Below are positions 44,201 through 56,145 of a stretch of DNA of 64,000 bases, piece after piece. Position 1 is the stretch's first letter; every line of letters starts with the position of its first letter. Origin of the DNA: Mytilus trossulus (lineage: Eukaryota; Mollusca; Bivalvia; Mytilida; Mytilidae); contig NC_086384.1 of the NCBI RefSeq assembly GCF_036588685.1, positions 16,134,195 to 16,198,194 of the forward strand, in the 5' to 3' direction. Position numbers and translations under genes: made by a program. A model generated the notes under the pieces. That model worked only from the letters and a program-made list of their open reading frames with translations, searched no databases and was not told the DNA's origin.

Positions 44201-46065
44201 TCATTCAGACTCTTAATTTAACTTATCAAATCGCCTTGTTTTTACATCTATGTCATTTAGACTCTTAGTTTAACTTATCACATCGCCTTGTTTTTACATC
44301 TATGTCATTTAGACTCTTAGTTTAACTAATCACATTGCCTTGTTTTTACATCTATGTCATTTAGACTCTTAGTTTAACTAATCACATCGCCTTGTTTTTA
44401 CATCTATGTCATTTAGACTCTTAGTTTAACTAATCACATCGCCTTGTTTTTACATCTATATCATTTAGACTCTTAGTTTAACTAATCACATTGCCTTGTT
44501 TTTACATCTATGTCATTTAGACTCTTAGTTTAACTAATCACATTGCCTTGTTTTTACATCTATGTCATTTAGACTCTTAGTTTAACTAATCACATCGCCT
44601 TGTTTTTACATCTATGTCATTTAGACTCTTAGTTTAACTAATCACATTGCCTTGTTTTTACATCTATGTCATTTAGACTCATAGTTTAACTAATCACATC
44701 GCCTTGTTTTTACATCTATGTCATTTAGACTCTTAGTTTAACTAATCACATCGCCTTGTTTTTACATCTATGTCATTTAGACTCTTAGTTTAACTAATCA
44801 CATTGCCTTGTTTTTACATCTATGTCATTTAGACTCTCAGCTTAACTTATCACATCGCCTTGTTTTTACATCTATGTCATTTAGACTCTTAGTTTAACTA
44901 ATCACATCGCCTTGTTTTTACATCTATATCATTTAGACTCTTAGTTTAACTAATCACATTGCCTTGTTTTTACATCTATGTCATTTAGACTCTTAGTTTA
45001 ACTAATCACATTGCCTTGTTTTTACATCTATGTCATTTAGACTCTTAGTTTAACTAATCACATCGCCTTGTTTTTACACCTATGTCATTTAGACTCTTAG
45101 TTTAACTAATCACATTGCCTTGTTTTTACATCTATGTCATTTAGACTCATAGTTTAACTTATCACATCGCCTTGTTTTTACATCTATGTCATTTAGACTC
45201 TTAGTTTAACTAATCACATCGCCTTGTTTTTACATCTATCTCATTTAGACTCTTAGTTTAACTAATCGCATTGCCTTGTTTTTACATCTATGTCATTTAG
45301 ACTCTCAGCTTAACTTATCACATCGCCTTGTTTTTACATCTATGTCATTTAGACTCTTAGTTTAACTTATCACATTGCCTTGTTTTTACATCTGTGTCAT
45401 TTAGACTCTTAGTTTAACTTATCACATCGCCTTGTTTTTACATCTGTGTCATTTAGACTCTTAGTTTAACTAATCACATCGTCTTGTTTTTACATCTATG
45501 TCATTTAGACTCTTAGTTTAACTTATCACATGGCCTTGTTTTTACATCTATGTCATTTAGACTCATAGTTTAACTTATCACATCGCCTTGTTTTTACATC
45601 TATGTCATTTAGACTCTTAGTTTAACTTATCACATCGCCTTGTTTTTACATCTATGTCATTTAGACTCTTAGTTTAACTTATCACATCGCCTTGTTTTTA
45701 CATCTATGTCATTTAGACTCATAGTTTAACTTATCACATTGCCTTGTTTTTACATCTATGTCATTTAGACTCATAGTTTAACTTATCACATCGCCTTGTT
45801 TTAACATCTATGTCATTTGGACTTTTAGTTTAACTTATCACATTGCCTTGTTTTTACATCTATGTCATTTAGACTCTTAGTTTAACTTATCACATCGCCT
45901 TGTTTTAACATCTTTGTCATTTGGACTCTTAGTTTAACTTATCACATTGCCTTGTTTTTACATCTATGTCATTTAGACTCTTAGTTTAACTAATCACATC
46001 GCCTTGTTTTTACATCTTTGTCATTTGGACTCTTAGTTTAACTTATCACATCGCCTTGTTTTTAT
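44201..46065. repeat. 52-bp minisatellite, 36 copies
   Basis: Unit TCATTTAGACTCTTAGTTTA + ACTAATCACATCGCCTTGTT + TTTACATCTATG. The first unit starts at 44201 and the last at 46021, a distance of exactly 35 x 52, so no net insertion or deletion occurs across 36 copies. Only a few positions vary (ACTAAT/ACTTAT, ATCGCC/ATTGCC, CTCTTAG/CTCATAG/CTCTCAG, and TTTAG/TTTGG towards the right end). ACTAAT predominates in the left half and ACTTAT in the right half. Confidence 0.95.
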
Positions 46066-46583
46066 ATTAAAAGCTTTTCGAACAATCGACTGATTAATTT
46101 TAGTTTTCAAATAATTAAAACAATGCTTACTACATGTATAAGTACACAAGGGCCATGTTAATTAAGATGTTCAAGTATATGACTAAGACTAATCTTTGAC
46201 GTAGGAAACAACCGTTTATATGTAGGGATATAATTTAAAGTTTCAATTCCGTTTTGATCATCTTATAATCATGTGTGTATCCTTATGAATATGTCCAATC
46301 ATACAATCTCCCGTTAAGTGTATCAATAACACTTTAAGCTTGGTCAGTATTAGGTACTTGTACTAACATACAGATTCATTAAGGTTTGTTTAGTCATTTT
46401 TTAATAATTTAATTGTAAATGGTTGCAACTTCAATATAAATTCTTATGTAAACTTTTTTACCAAAAGTCACACACAAAATTTACTATCCATTTATCATGA
46501 AAATAATTGTGAAATGTGTTTGTGTTATAGAATATACTCATTATATAGTTTAATGTAATAAATAAAGATTACTTTATTTCGAT
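46066..46583. other. non-coding, no recognisable content
   Basis: AT-rich; nothing supported. Confidence 0.4.
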
Positions 46584-46964
46584 TTAAGGTGGTATATGGG
46601 TGTCTCAATTAAAAATAAAAGAAATTGTTCATACTTTGCCAACATGTAGTTTTTATTGATTTTTGTTCTAAAATATAATGAAAATGATAGGTTACCGCGC
46701 ATTTTCTCAAGCTACAGGCGGTGACAAAATGATAAGTTTTGTATTGATTATTCAGGAAAAAACATAAGTATGTGATAAAAACCTCAACTAAATGATAGAA
46801 TTGTAAAATAAAATATGAGATAGTTTTAAGTAAATGGTTTGAGCATATCAAAATAAAAGAGAGGATCAGCGTACGTTTTTTTCTTTTTGGCAGGAATACA
46901 AAATTGCAAAATTCCATGTAGATTCCTTCAGAAAATACAATATTGCAGAGTTACCTCCCCTTAA
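46584..46964. mobile_element. TTAA-bordered MITE
   Basis: Starts TTAAGGTGGTATATGGGTGT and ends GAGTTACCTCCCCTTAA; the reverse complement of the end is TTAAGGGGAGGTAACTC, so the termini are an imperfect inverted repeat with TTAA at both borders. The minus-strand open frame inside it has no recognisable domain. Confidence 0.65.
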
Positions 46965-47430
46965 AATGCAAATATTAAAAAAAAAAAAATCAAGTATAAA
47001 TAATATTCACTTTTGCCAATAGTTATATTTAAAAGTTAAAATCATATATATTTGATCCTTTAACTGATATTCACATTAGTTATCTGCAATCATGCATCAA
47101 ATTTTGATAACTAAATTGATAATCTGGACCTTAAGTTCTCTGTTTTCTACAATCCAAGATGACAAATGATTCCCATATTATGAAATATGCAAATGATATA
47201 TATAATAGCTGTCTATCTTAAGTTAATCGTGTAAAGGTAGCTGACAAAATTAACTATCCCTGTAACAGGAAACTCATTGTCAACGTGTTTGTGATACAGA
47301 ATATAAATAAAAGGTTAATTCATAATCATAATGTCAAATAACATATTTCTTAATCTTATATCGTTTTCTAATAGCAAGACATTGCAATCCGTTATTCATT
47401 TAGAAAGTTTTCAAGTAGCAATGTAAAACA
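46965..47430. other. non-coding, no recognisable content
   Basis: AT-rich; nothing supported. Confidence 0.4.
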
Positions 47431-47434
47431 TCGA

Positions 47435-47610
47435 AATAAACTCATCATAGATACAATAATTGACAACTTTTATTTTCGCAAGACGTGCATTTCGTCCACA
47501 AATGACTTATCGGTGACACCCGAAACAAAACAAGTTACAAAGGTCAAATAAAGGGCGGAGTTGGAGAGCATTGAGGACCAAAAATTCCCAAAGTCTTGCC
47601 AATTACAACA
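47435..47610 (+). repeat. Dispersed repeat, family C
   Basis: AATAAACTCATCATAGATAC, GCAAGACGTGCATTTCGTCC, AATGACTTATCGGTGACACC, TTGGAGAGCATTGAGGACCA and AAATTCCCAAAGTCTTGCC. Ends about 75 bp before the candidate acceptor in front of gene C. Confidence 0.75.
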
Positions 47611-47710
47611 AATGATGCTAGCACGTTATCCTAATCTGTAGAAGAGCAGTTTTAAATATCATGTCAACGGTTTTATTTTACAGAAACTTTCTCAACAAAG
47701 TTGCAGTATA

Positions 47711-50700
47711 ATGGAATTATCAAGCCTGAGCATTCTCTTGTTATTGTCATGGTGTTCGTATATAGATGGAACATCACAAGGAGCATTAAAAGGGGCATGT
47801 AATGATATGACCCCACAGCATTCAGGAAACAGCCCTCAGTCCACTGCACCACCATTCCAAATAACTGTAGATAAGACAATGTACGAAGGAGGTGATGTTA
47901 TAACAGGTATTAAACTGACTTTAATAATTTACATAATTCATGTTAAAAAACTATCATTTTATTATAAGCAGATACACATAAAACTGTTAATGGTTAATTG
48001 AGGGTAATACCTATCCTTGATTCTGACTATTTCAAAAGTGTCGAATGATTGGGTTTGAACTCGAACAAAGCGCAACATACAAAAAAAGCCAATTTTGTTT
48101 TTTAAATTCAATGACGGTTTGGAACAAACAATAGTATTTTATATGTCTTGAAGATATGCAATGTACAGAAAATTTACCAGAAACATAAATGACGCATTAC
48201 ATATATGTAAATGGTTTATGAATGGTCACAAATAAAGTTAACCACATCTACCTGATTACCAGTGTTTAGCCATCTTTCGTAGATTATTATTTGATGTTCT
48301 TCGAATAAAATAGGAAGTGCACCTGATTATGCATCAAGAACTGTGAAGAGCTACAAATGTAGGACATTTTGAAAATGGCCCTTACGGAGTATACATTTTT
48401 GAGAATTTTTATTAACACTCTCTGCTGCAGTGTAGACAAGCAAAAGTGGCCTACTTGTATTTATATATGCGCATGTGAATTTACCAATGGTAAAGCATAA
48501 CTGTTACATATAAAACTGTTCTATCATATGTTTCTGTGATTTTACTGTAAACTTTAAGAGTCGAATGTGGAATACCGCAATTTCCAATATAAACTTCCAG
48601 ATTTTTAAACGCTTTGTACATACCAACAAGTTATTTATAACAGTGCAAACAAAGATTTAACTTCTATGCCGGATTTCTTAAAAAGTTAATATTTTGTTGA
48701 AAAATTAAAATATCATAAAGAATTGAGAATGGAAATGGGGAACGTTTCAAAGTGACAACAACCCAGCCATAGAAAAAAAACCAGCAGAAGTTCACCAACA
48801 GGTATTCAATGTAGCGAGAAATTCCCGCACCCGGAAGCGTCCTTCAGCTGGCCCCTAAACAAATATATACTAGTTCAATGATAATGAACGCCATACTAAT
48901 TTTCAAATTGTACACAAGAAGCTAAATTTAAAATAATATAAGACTAACAAAGGCCAGAGGCTCCTGACTTTAGACAGGCGCAAAAATGTGGTGGGGTTAA
49001 ACATGTTTATGAGATCTCAACCCTCCCCTATACCTCTAGCCCATGTAGAAAAGTAAACGCATACATGTAACAATACACACATTTAAAATTCAGTTCAAGA
49101 GAAGTCCGAGTCTGATGTCAGAAGCTGTAACCAAAGAAAATAAACAAAATGACAATAATAATTATTATACATAAATAACAACAGACAACTAGCAGTTTAC
49201 TGACATGCCAGCTCCAGACTTCAATTAAACTGATTAAAATGGTCACCAAACTTCTCATATGACAATAATAAAAAAAAAATCATTTCAATATCATAAATTC
49301 CGTTTATAAACAGATTAAAGATTGGCGAGTTCCATATAGAAGTATGACATCTGGAAATAGCTTGTAACATATTTCGAAATGTGTTGGGTCGGCCAATATT
49401 TGGAAAGTTTTAACATGCTGTGGGTTTACTTGAAATGTGTATATATGTTGTTTTTGTTTTTTTAATCTATCAATATAAGGGTTGTTTTATGGACTCGAAT
49501 TTATTTTGTTTTTTAGTAAACTTATCCAGGACCGCAACAAACCAGTTCAAAGGATTTTTTATTCAAGCCAGAAATCAGGATGGAACTAAAATTCCAGGCT
49601 TTACACTGGCACAGAACTCTAAATTCCTACAGTGTGACACTGCAGTAAGTTACAAGATATACAAAACGAATTAATTTGATCATGAATAGGCTATTTCATA
49701 TAGCGTTTTGCAAACCACATTATTTATGTAGAAATAATATTTTAATAGTAGTTATTTTTATATGATAAAGAAATGTGGTATGATGACCAATGAATAAGCC
49801 GTAAAATTACAAATAAATATGATCTATGTGTCATATATATTTCCTTATTCCGTCATGATTTTCTTCTACAAATTAATTAAAAATTGCATGATGACAACTT
49901 CTTTTACTCGATTGTTCCGCAAACGATACAAACATATTCATTTGGATATTTATATTAAATGACCACTATTTTCATATTTGTAGAATGATGCCGTTACACA
50001 TACAGAAGCTTCTCCAAAAGACAGTGTTACTTTTCAGTTTACTGCACCAGCCACATCTAGAGGGAATATAACAATTGTGTAAGTATATACTTTTATATTG
50101 ATAGATAGTTGTGTGTTTCATGATATCTACTTAAAAGCCAATCAAAATATATAATTAAGGATGTCTGCTTGTCATGTTTTTGGAATTTTTGTCAGATTTT
50201 CGGAATCCTCTGGTTTTATCCATTTGAATGCCCTACAAAAATCCCCATGAACACCCATTTTTCTTTTTATAAATCTTTTAAATGTGTAATTATAAGTCAT
50301 ATGTAAAAGTCTTATAAAAATTTATTTATTTTTTAATAGTATTTGAGATCTTTAACATGTCAATAATAAAGCTAGGAAAAATCAAGAGAGAACATTTTCC
50401 CGGCAAAATTCCAATGGCTTATATAAATATCTCGAAAACAAGCACATTGACCCCTATTTTTTTTTGCGTTTTTGATTCCTCAATATATTCCCTTTCAATA
50501 CATATTAGTTTTATGAAAAGTTATTTATTTTGAAACTGAGCAGCGAACATCCTTAAACCAAAATAAGAAATTATAGATGTCCACCAGTTTAAGTTTTCGC
50601 CAAACTAATATTTGACATCACACCAAAGGTGATGATTTTTTTTCTTCAAATTTTATATAGGTACACACAAAGATCTAACACCTGTATCTGTAATACTACA

Positions 50701-51264
50701 TGTACATTAATACTTGATTTGATTGTTAATATAAAAAAAAAGATGTGATAATTATGTTTGCAAATACAATGTTACTCTTCACAAGAGAAAAATTGACACA
50801 GAAATTAACAATTACAGGTCACCATCAACAATGAACAAATCCCATACCACAAAGTCAGCTATAAAAGTCCCCGAAATGACAAACGTAAAACAATTCAAAC
50901 GAATTGTGGCTGGGTTAAACATGTTAATGGGATAAACATGTAAGCATGCAAGTTTTTCTGTTTTCATATTCTGATAAAACTTCAATGTATAAAAAAAATA
51001 GTTGTTTTCGGCATGTAAGCTTGAATAAAAAAAATATGATTTTTTTAAAAGATTTATTAATACAAGAGTTAATACACATATTGGTAATTGTTTTGTATAT
51101 TCTATTTCAGAGCGACAGCTGTGGAGTCTTTCAACACTTTCTGGGTGAGGATTCCCTCGGAAACAATTGTTGACCTGGCACCTACTGGAGTTTCCTCTAC
51201 GATCCTACCAAACTTTATTGTAGTAATTGTCACTGTACTCTGCATAAATCTTTTTCAACAATAG
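47711..51264 (+). CDS. Reeler-domain, probably GPI-anchored small surface protein (gene C)
   Basis: Predicted exons are 47711-47906, 49517-49644, 49984-50078 and 51111-51264, phases 1-0-2, giving 190 residues. The signal peptide is MELSSLSILLLLSWCSYIDG. Reeler blocks: GALKGACNDMTPQHSG with Cys30, FKGFFIQARNQDGTKIPGF, FLQCDTA with Cys105, VTHTEASPKDSVTFQFTAP and NTFWVRIPSE. N136-I-T is a glycosylation site shared with gene A. The C-terminus TGVSSTILPN followed by IVVIVTVLCINL fits a GPI signal. TSQGAL after the signal peptide is shared with B, while NIT and DSVTFQFTAP are shared with A, so the three are near-equidistant duplicates or have exchanged segments. Intron 1 holds a long family F repeat and intron 3 a TTAA-bordered MITE. 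Function as for gene A. Confidence 0.86.
48715..49255 (+). repeat. Dispersed repeat, family F, longest copy, intron 1 of gene C
   Basis: Blocks in order: ATTGAGAATGGAAATGGGGA, AGAAATTCCCGCACCCGGAA, GCGTCCTTCAGCTGGCCCCT, AATGAACGCCATACTAATTT, CTCCTGACTTTAGACAGGCG, TGGGGTTAAACATGTTTATG, CAACCCTCCCCTATACCTCT, AGAAGTCCGAGTCTGATGTC and ACTGACATGCCAGCTCCAGA. No coding capacity. Confidence 0.82.
50155..50556. mobile_element. TTAA-bordered MITE, intron 3 of gene C
   Basis: Left end TTAAGGATGTCTGCTTG; the right end reverse-complemented reads TTAAGGATGTTCGCTGC. TTAA at both borders, 402 bp, no coding capacity. Confidence 0.75.
50735..50945 (+). repeat. Dispersed repeat, family A, intron 3 of gene C
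   Basis: AAAGATGTGATAATTATG, ACACAGAAATTAACAATTAC, AGGTCACCATCAACAATGAA, AAAAGTCCCCGAAATGAC and GGCTGGGTTAAACATGTTAA; diverged and missing the GTACGGCCTTC block. Confidence 0.7.
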
Positions 51265-52018
51265 AAATATCAGTCACTATTTTTAGGAAGTAATCATCGA
51301 ATTTTTTTTCTGTAATTCTATCATTAATAAGGATAAATTTTAGCATTGTCTTAATGCCAGTACAGTTTGAAATATTTGCAAATGACAAAGAAATATAAGG
51401 AGTCACAATACAATCCCATACTTATAGCGCTTCTAAACTTTAAGCACACTCAGCATTCATTTCATTATCGACTCATACATAACATTTTCATACGTCACCA
51501 ATGTAATATTTTCTAAAATAAATATTAGAATAGATCTTAATGATACTGCTTTTCTTTTTTACCTTTTTTGTTTTTATATTTTTTTTACTATGACACAGAC
51601 AACTGCTACATATATATCAAATACAATGTATATCATATTTAAAACATGAAATGATTCAACAATATATATAACATTATTTGGGAGTGATAAGAATTAGTAA
51701 AACATCACATTGTCTTTTGAAACTTAATGCAATACGAGTTTTGTTGGATAATTATACTATTTTCTCTAACTCTATGGAAATTTATCCCTTTCCGAACCCA
51801 TTGTATAAAAAAAATTTAATCAACGTGTGGTTGCTGGTGATCTCAAAAGATCATTGGATGATTTTAAGGGTCATGACCTTTTTAGCTAACTGAATGAATC
51901 AAAATATGATAACAGGCGGCTGTTATGAGGCGGCTCGGACTTTAAAATTGATAATTCAACTATCTCGATTGGATAAATTCGATAATCCACTGGTATCAAT
52001 GTAAGAATCTATATATAT
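51265..52018. other. 3' flank of gene C
   Basis: AATAAA at 51517-51522 is a candidate 3' end for gene C. Otherwise AT-rich DNA; the open frame at 51678-51893 has no domain and no ATG of convincing context. Confidence 0.35.
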
Positions 52019-53620
52019 CACGGGTCGTCATGCGGTTTAACGAGTGAAATGATCGCGAAAACATATCTAACGGGGGTCAAGTAATCCAGCCTTAAAAGTA
52101 CATAGTTTTTATAAAACATCAAAAGGCAGATTCGTTCTCGACATTTCAATGACATAAATTATGTAAACAAACATGATTTTTTTTTACGATCCGAATAATA
52201 TAAACTCAATTATTATTACTACTTTTATCCGAATAAGGGCATTCCGTTTGAATAAATCAAATGTTTCTCATAGTTACTTTGTATAAGAAACTTGATAAAA
52301 AAAAGAAATATTTACAGAAAAATGATTTTCTCGGATCGTGAAAAATCACGTACTGCTTTTTGAAGATCGTGAAAAGGAACGTGAAACTGCAAAGACGTCC
52401 AAATTATTGTGCAATTATATGATAATTTAAATTTGCATAATAGTTGGGTGATTGAAGGATGCAGTTTTGTATTGTCTTGTGAAGTACTCACTTATCACGA
52501 GTTACAGGATAACTAAATTTTGTATATTCCTTAAGTACAGTGTACCTGTTTGCCATAGCGCCACTGGAGTTGGAGTATGGTGAACATGTCTATCATGTTT
52601 CATATATGACGTTAATTGTATTAAATACATTGAGTGATAGTTAGCTGTTTATGTCTGGCTGTCGGTCAGGGTTCATATACTTTCGGCCTTATGTTTCAAG
52701 TTAATTGGCCAAACATAACTTTAACATTTGTCAGTTTCTACGATACTGTAAGGATCGGAACACCATAATTTTGTGTACGGGATGCTTGGTATGGTTTATT
52801 TGACCTTGACCTAGAACTGTTGCACAAAATGTTGGTTATCACTCAATCTCAAATTATTCAGAAAGATAATGTTCTGCATGAATTGTACCAGACCAATTCT
52901 CAGAGCTGAATTTTTCACACTGATTTAGACACGTTTTTAGTTGTGTTTTTTATTTAACTTTCGAGGTACAGTGTTCAATTAAAAAATTATAGCTTTAATG
53001 TTCATTCTTATCCAAAAAGTAACAAACTTTAACCAGTTGCAGGTATATCAAATAGTCAAAGAAATATTGATTTCTGATTACAAGTATTAAGTCTGACAAC
53101 GCATTATCTTTCACGATCAAAATAATGCGTTGCCTGATCTTTCACGATTAAAATTGACGAAAATTCAACCAGTATAAGGTTTTCCTTAACAAATTAACGC
53201 TTTTAAGGGAAGAGAACACTTTTATTTTACTGAACTATCAGATACACCAAAGATTAAATTTTAAATATAGCATTATATATTGATATATGACCATTATAGG
53301 TACAAGCAGCTTGTTTTCTTAATTAATACCATAGACATGCATTTTGCCTTTTGGTTTTTTTTCGTAAAGTACTGCATATTTTCTATATCTTATTTCATAG
53401 TTATGTTAAGGAAATTGAACCATTTTGACAGACGTATTTTTTTGTTCGAATGTATTCGGCGTTTTGAAAATCAAGCGATTTTTTTCACAGATTCTTAACT
53501 AGAATTTACATTAAAAATCTTTCACGATTCGGTACCAGAGCTTTAACGATCGCCTCGCAATACTTGACCCCCCTTAGATATTCACAATCTTTTCTCTCGT
53601 TAAACCGAATGACACCCGTG
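52019..53620. mobile_element. 1.6-kb non-autonomous element with ~70-bp terminal inverted repeats
   Basis: Left end CACGGGTCGTCATGCGGTTT then AACGAG; the right end reverse-complemented begins CACGGGTGTCATTCGGTTTA then ACGAG. The similarity continues through ATATCTAACGGGGGTCAAGT against ATATCTAAGGGGGGTCAAGT. Flanks are TATAT on both sides, which may be a target duplication but is ambiguous in this AT-rich spot. Inside, GATCGTGAAA or its complement TTTCACGAT occurs at least seven times (around 52334, 52365, 53110, 53140, 53520 and others). I see no transposase. The middle (52480-52880) resembles a diverged mussel dispersed repeat with TTGACCTTGACCTAGAAC. Confidence 0.7.
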
Positions 53621-53625
53621 TATAT

Positions 53626-54055
53626 GTTCCGTGTAAAAATTTAAGCCGCTGTGGTGATCTCTCTCACAAAATGGACATCTTTTTTTAAAATTTACTATAG
53701 ACAATTAATTCATCTTTTAAGTTTTAACATTTTCCAATAAGGGTTTTTGGTTCCGTAATCGTTTAGACATGATAAAATACTTGTATCATTGTAAAACAAA
53801 TAGTAGCAGTATTTTATTAGATCACTCCAGTTTTTTCTTTGGGGTCCGTGTTGCTTAATCTTCAGGATTTTTTTCCCTCGGGTATCTTTCGATCCTCTTT
53901 TACACCAGTTATATCATCCCATGCTATGTGTATTTGTTATTTGTTCATATTCATGACAATTGACGTTGAAAAAGGTATCAAAATAGTTTTATGAGTTCAT
54001 CTTCATCGGATATTTTACTTTGGTCCATAACTTATATTTATCGATCGCACGTTGT
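53626..54055. other. non-coding, no recognisable content
   Basis: AT-rich; nothing supported. Confidence 0.4.
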
Positions 54056-54059
54056 CTTT

Positions 54060-54300
54060 AGGGGCAAATAAAGGCAAGAGTATAATTTGAAATTTATAAA
54101 TCGATTGAGAGAAAACAAATCCGGGTTATAAACTAAAATTGAGGTAAACACATCAAATATAAGAGGAAAACAACAAAACAAAAGTAACATTAACGTGCAA
54201 CAACAACAAAAACGACAATGCAAAACAAAACAAACAAAAACGAACTATAGGATAACAACTGCCATATTTCTGACTTGGTCCAGAACGTTTTAAGAAAACA
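54060..54300 (+). repeat. Dispersed repeat, family D
   Basis: AAATCGATTGAGAGAAAACA, AATCCGGGTTATAAACTAAA, ACATCAAATATAAGAGGAAA and TCTGACTTGGTCCAGAACGT. Confidence 0.7.
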
Positions 54301-54939
54301 ATACCAATGATGTCAATCAAATTATCAATTGGATTACAATTGACAGTATAACAGTTTACACGAATGCTACACGCAATAATGTCAAAAAGTAAAACCAAAG
54401 CCCACAACATCAACAAATAAACAAAAACACGAGTTGTCACAGTTGATTCTTAGGTTACCGATTACTATGATATAATGTGATCTTGATATACCTAGGATAA
54501 CACTTAGAGGTTGCATTTCTCTAAATATTGACAATGCAATTTCCCATAGGAACTCCTTTTACGGCTAAAAATGTACCACTTTTACTATGAAGTTTTGATT
54601 TTTTTTAAGCTAAGAATTGAAAGTTCAAATGCACCACCATTTTTTTTAAAGGTCGAAATATTGGGCTATGTGGCATATTTTCAACGTTTATATGCCCTGA
54701 ACCTCTAAGAGTTTAAGCTAACACTAATAATCTTAACTACCCCTACCTCGAATTAAAGGTTTTGATAAACAGTTGTAGGAAAAATGCAGGAAAATGATAC
54801 TATTTATTCTGCCAAGGACGACAACACTACCATTATCTAAATTTAACACTTTTTATCATAAAAACCAGGATAAACCGTTATGTGTAGTGCAAGTACTTTG
54901 TTAGTCTGTTTAAAATAGTTATCAAAAGTACCAATATTA
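54301..54939. other. non-coding, no clear content
   Basis: No exon. CACTTAGAGGTTGCATTTCT (54501) and CCTGAACCTCTAAGAGTTTA (54698) carry an inverted AGAGGTT/AACCTCT pair and may border a small element, but the match is too short to call. Confidence 0.35.
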
Positions 54940-55075
54940 TAATTAAGAACGACAGACGCGCGTTTCGTCTACTTAAGACTCACCAGTGACGCTCATGTTA
55001 AAATATTTACAAATCCAAACAAGTTCAAAGTTGAAGAGCATAGATGATCCAAAATTCCAAAACGTTATGTCATAT
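54940..55075 (+). repeat. Dispersed repeat, family C
   Basis: ACGACAGACGCGCGTTTCGT, CTACTTAAGACTCACCAGTG, ACGCTCATGTTAAAA and GTTGAAGAGCATAGATGATC. Confidence 0.75.
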
Positions 55076-55263
55076 ATGGATAAGGAAAAAAAACTGAAGC
55101 CAAATACAATCATGACCAATTTCCAACGGAACTTGTTTCTGTTATCCATGCTCATCGTCATTTCACACCAAATTTATGAAATTTAGAAGTCTTTTCGAAT
55201 AAGACTGTAGTAAATATTTCAATAAGCTTCAATATTTATATTGTAAATATACACTCTACCGTT

Positions 55264-55522
55264 ACATACCTGCCAACTTTTTAAAATGCCCATGGGGGTT
55301 GTGTGTGCAAGTTGGCTGTCATAGTCCTAAAAAAAACTTCAAGGGGGCCTGCAAATACATTTTAATGCTGTTTTTTGCCTTCTTCATACTTTAATAAGCT
55401 TGATGGCATTGTAAAATTACTTGTTTTGTTTAGATTGTAGACATAATAGCTCTTTCGAAATTTACACTTGGGAGCCTCCATGGGGGAAATCCCCCACAAA
55501 TAGTGACAGTTGGCAGGTATGC
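55264..55522. mobile_element. MITE with CATACCTGCCAACT ends
   Basis: Left ACATACCTGCCAACTTTTT; right AGTTGGCAGGTATG, the exact inverse of CATACCTGCCAACT (14 of 14). The body has CCCATGGGGGTTGTG and GCCTCCATGGGGGAAATCCC, which also face each other. No coding capacity. Confidence 0.82.
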
Positions 55523-56004
55523 CGTTTTTCATAGAAAATCAAAAAAAATATATTGCACCCTTAGTTAAACCCAATCATAGCGCTTTTAATTTGACTTCCT
55601 TCACAACAGTCCAACCTACTGCTGGGAAAATGTAAAAGAACCGTTTTCCTAGATTTACGGCTGCAGGTGACGATAAATAAGGTATTCTTCAAATTCACTA
55701 AAAAAATCAACTATTGTACAGATACATAAAGAAAGAAAAAGTATTGCTTTTGTGACTTAACAAAAATGCCTTGGATAAAAAAAAAGTCACATGAACAGTC
55801 ACATCGAATATTAATCCTTGTTTGGGTTTAGTCAAAACAGAGTAATCGGACCCCTGGAGTATTATAGTTCGATATTTAGCCAGTCAAACTTAGAAAGAAG
55901 ATACAGTTTTGCATGTTATACTTTATACATGCTATTCAAAACGTGGCAGTACCGACATTCGGATCAAAATATGACCTGTATCGGATAGAAATCGGCCTTT
56001 TACA
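55523..56004. other. non-coding, no recognisable content
   Basis: AT-rich; nothing supported. Confidence 0.4.
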
Positions 56005-56145
56005 AGTAAAATTGAGAATGGAAATGGGGAATGTGTCAAAGAGACAACAACCCGACCAAATAGAAAAAATACAGCAGAAGGTCACCAACAGGTCTTCAAT
56101 ACAGCGAGAAATTCCCGCACCCGGAGGTGTTCTTCAATGATTTTT
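56005..56145 (+). repeat. Dispersed repeat, family F (5' part)
   Basis: TTGAGAATGGAAATGGGGAA, TGTGTCAAAGAGACAACAAC, GTCACCAACAGGTCTTCAAT, AGAAATTCCCGCACCCGGAG. It stops after GTGTTCTTCA. The open frame across it is repeat-derived. Confidence 0.78.

Noticed and set aside
44201-46065. Regular repeat that might look like a CRISPR array
   Set aside because: Units are contiguous 52-mers without unique spacers, there are no cas genes, and the DNA is animal.
46609-46917. Minus-strand 102-codon open frame
   Set aside because: Lies wholly inside the TTAA-bordered MITE 46584-46964; no domain.
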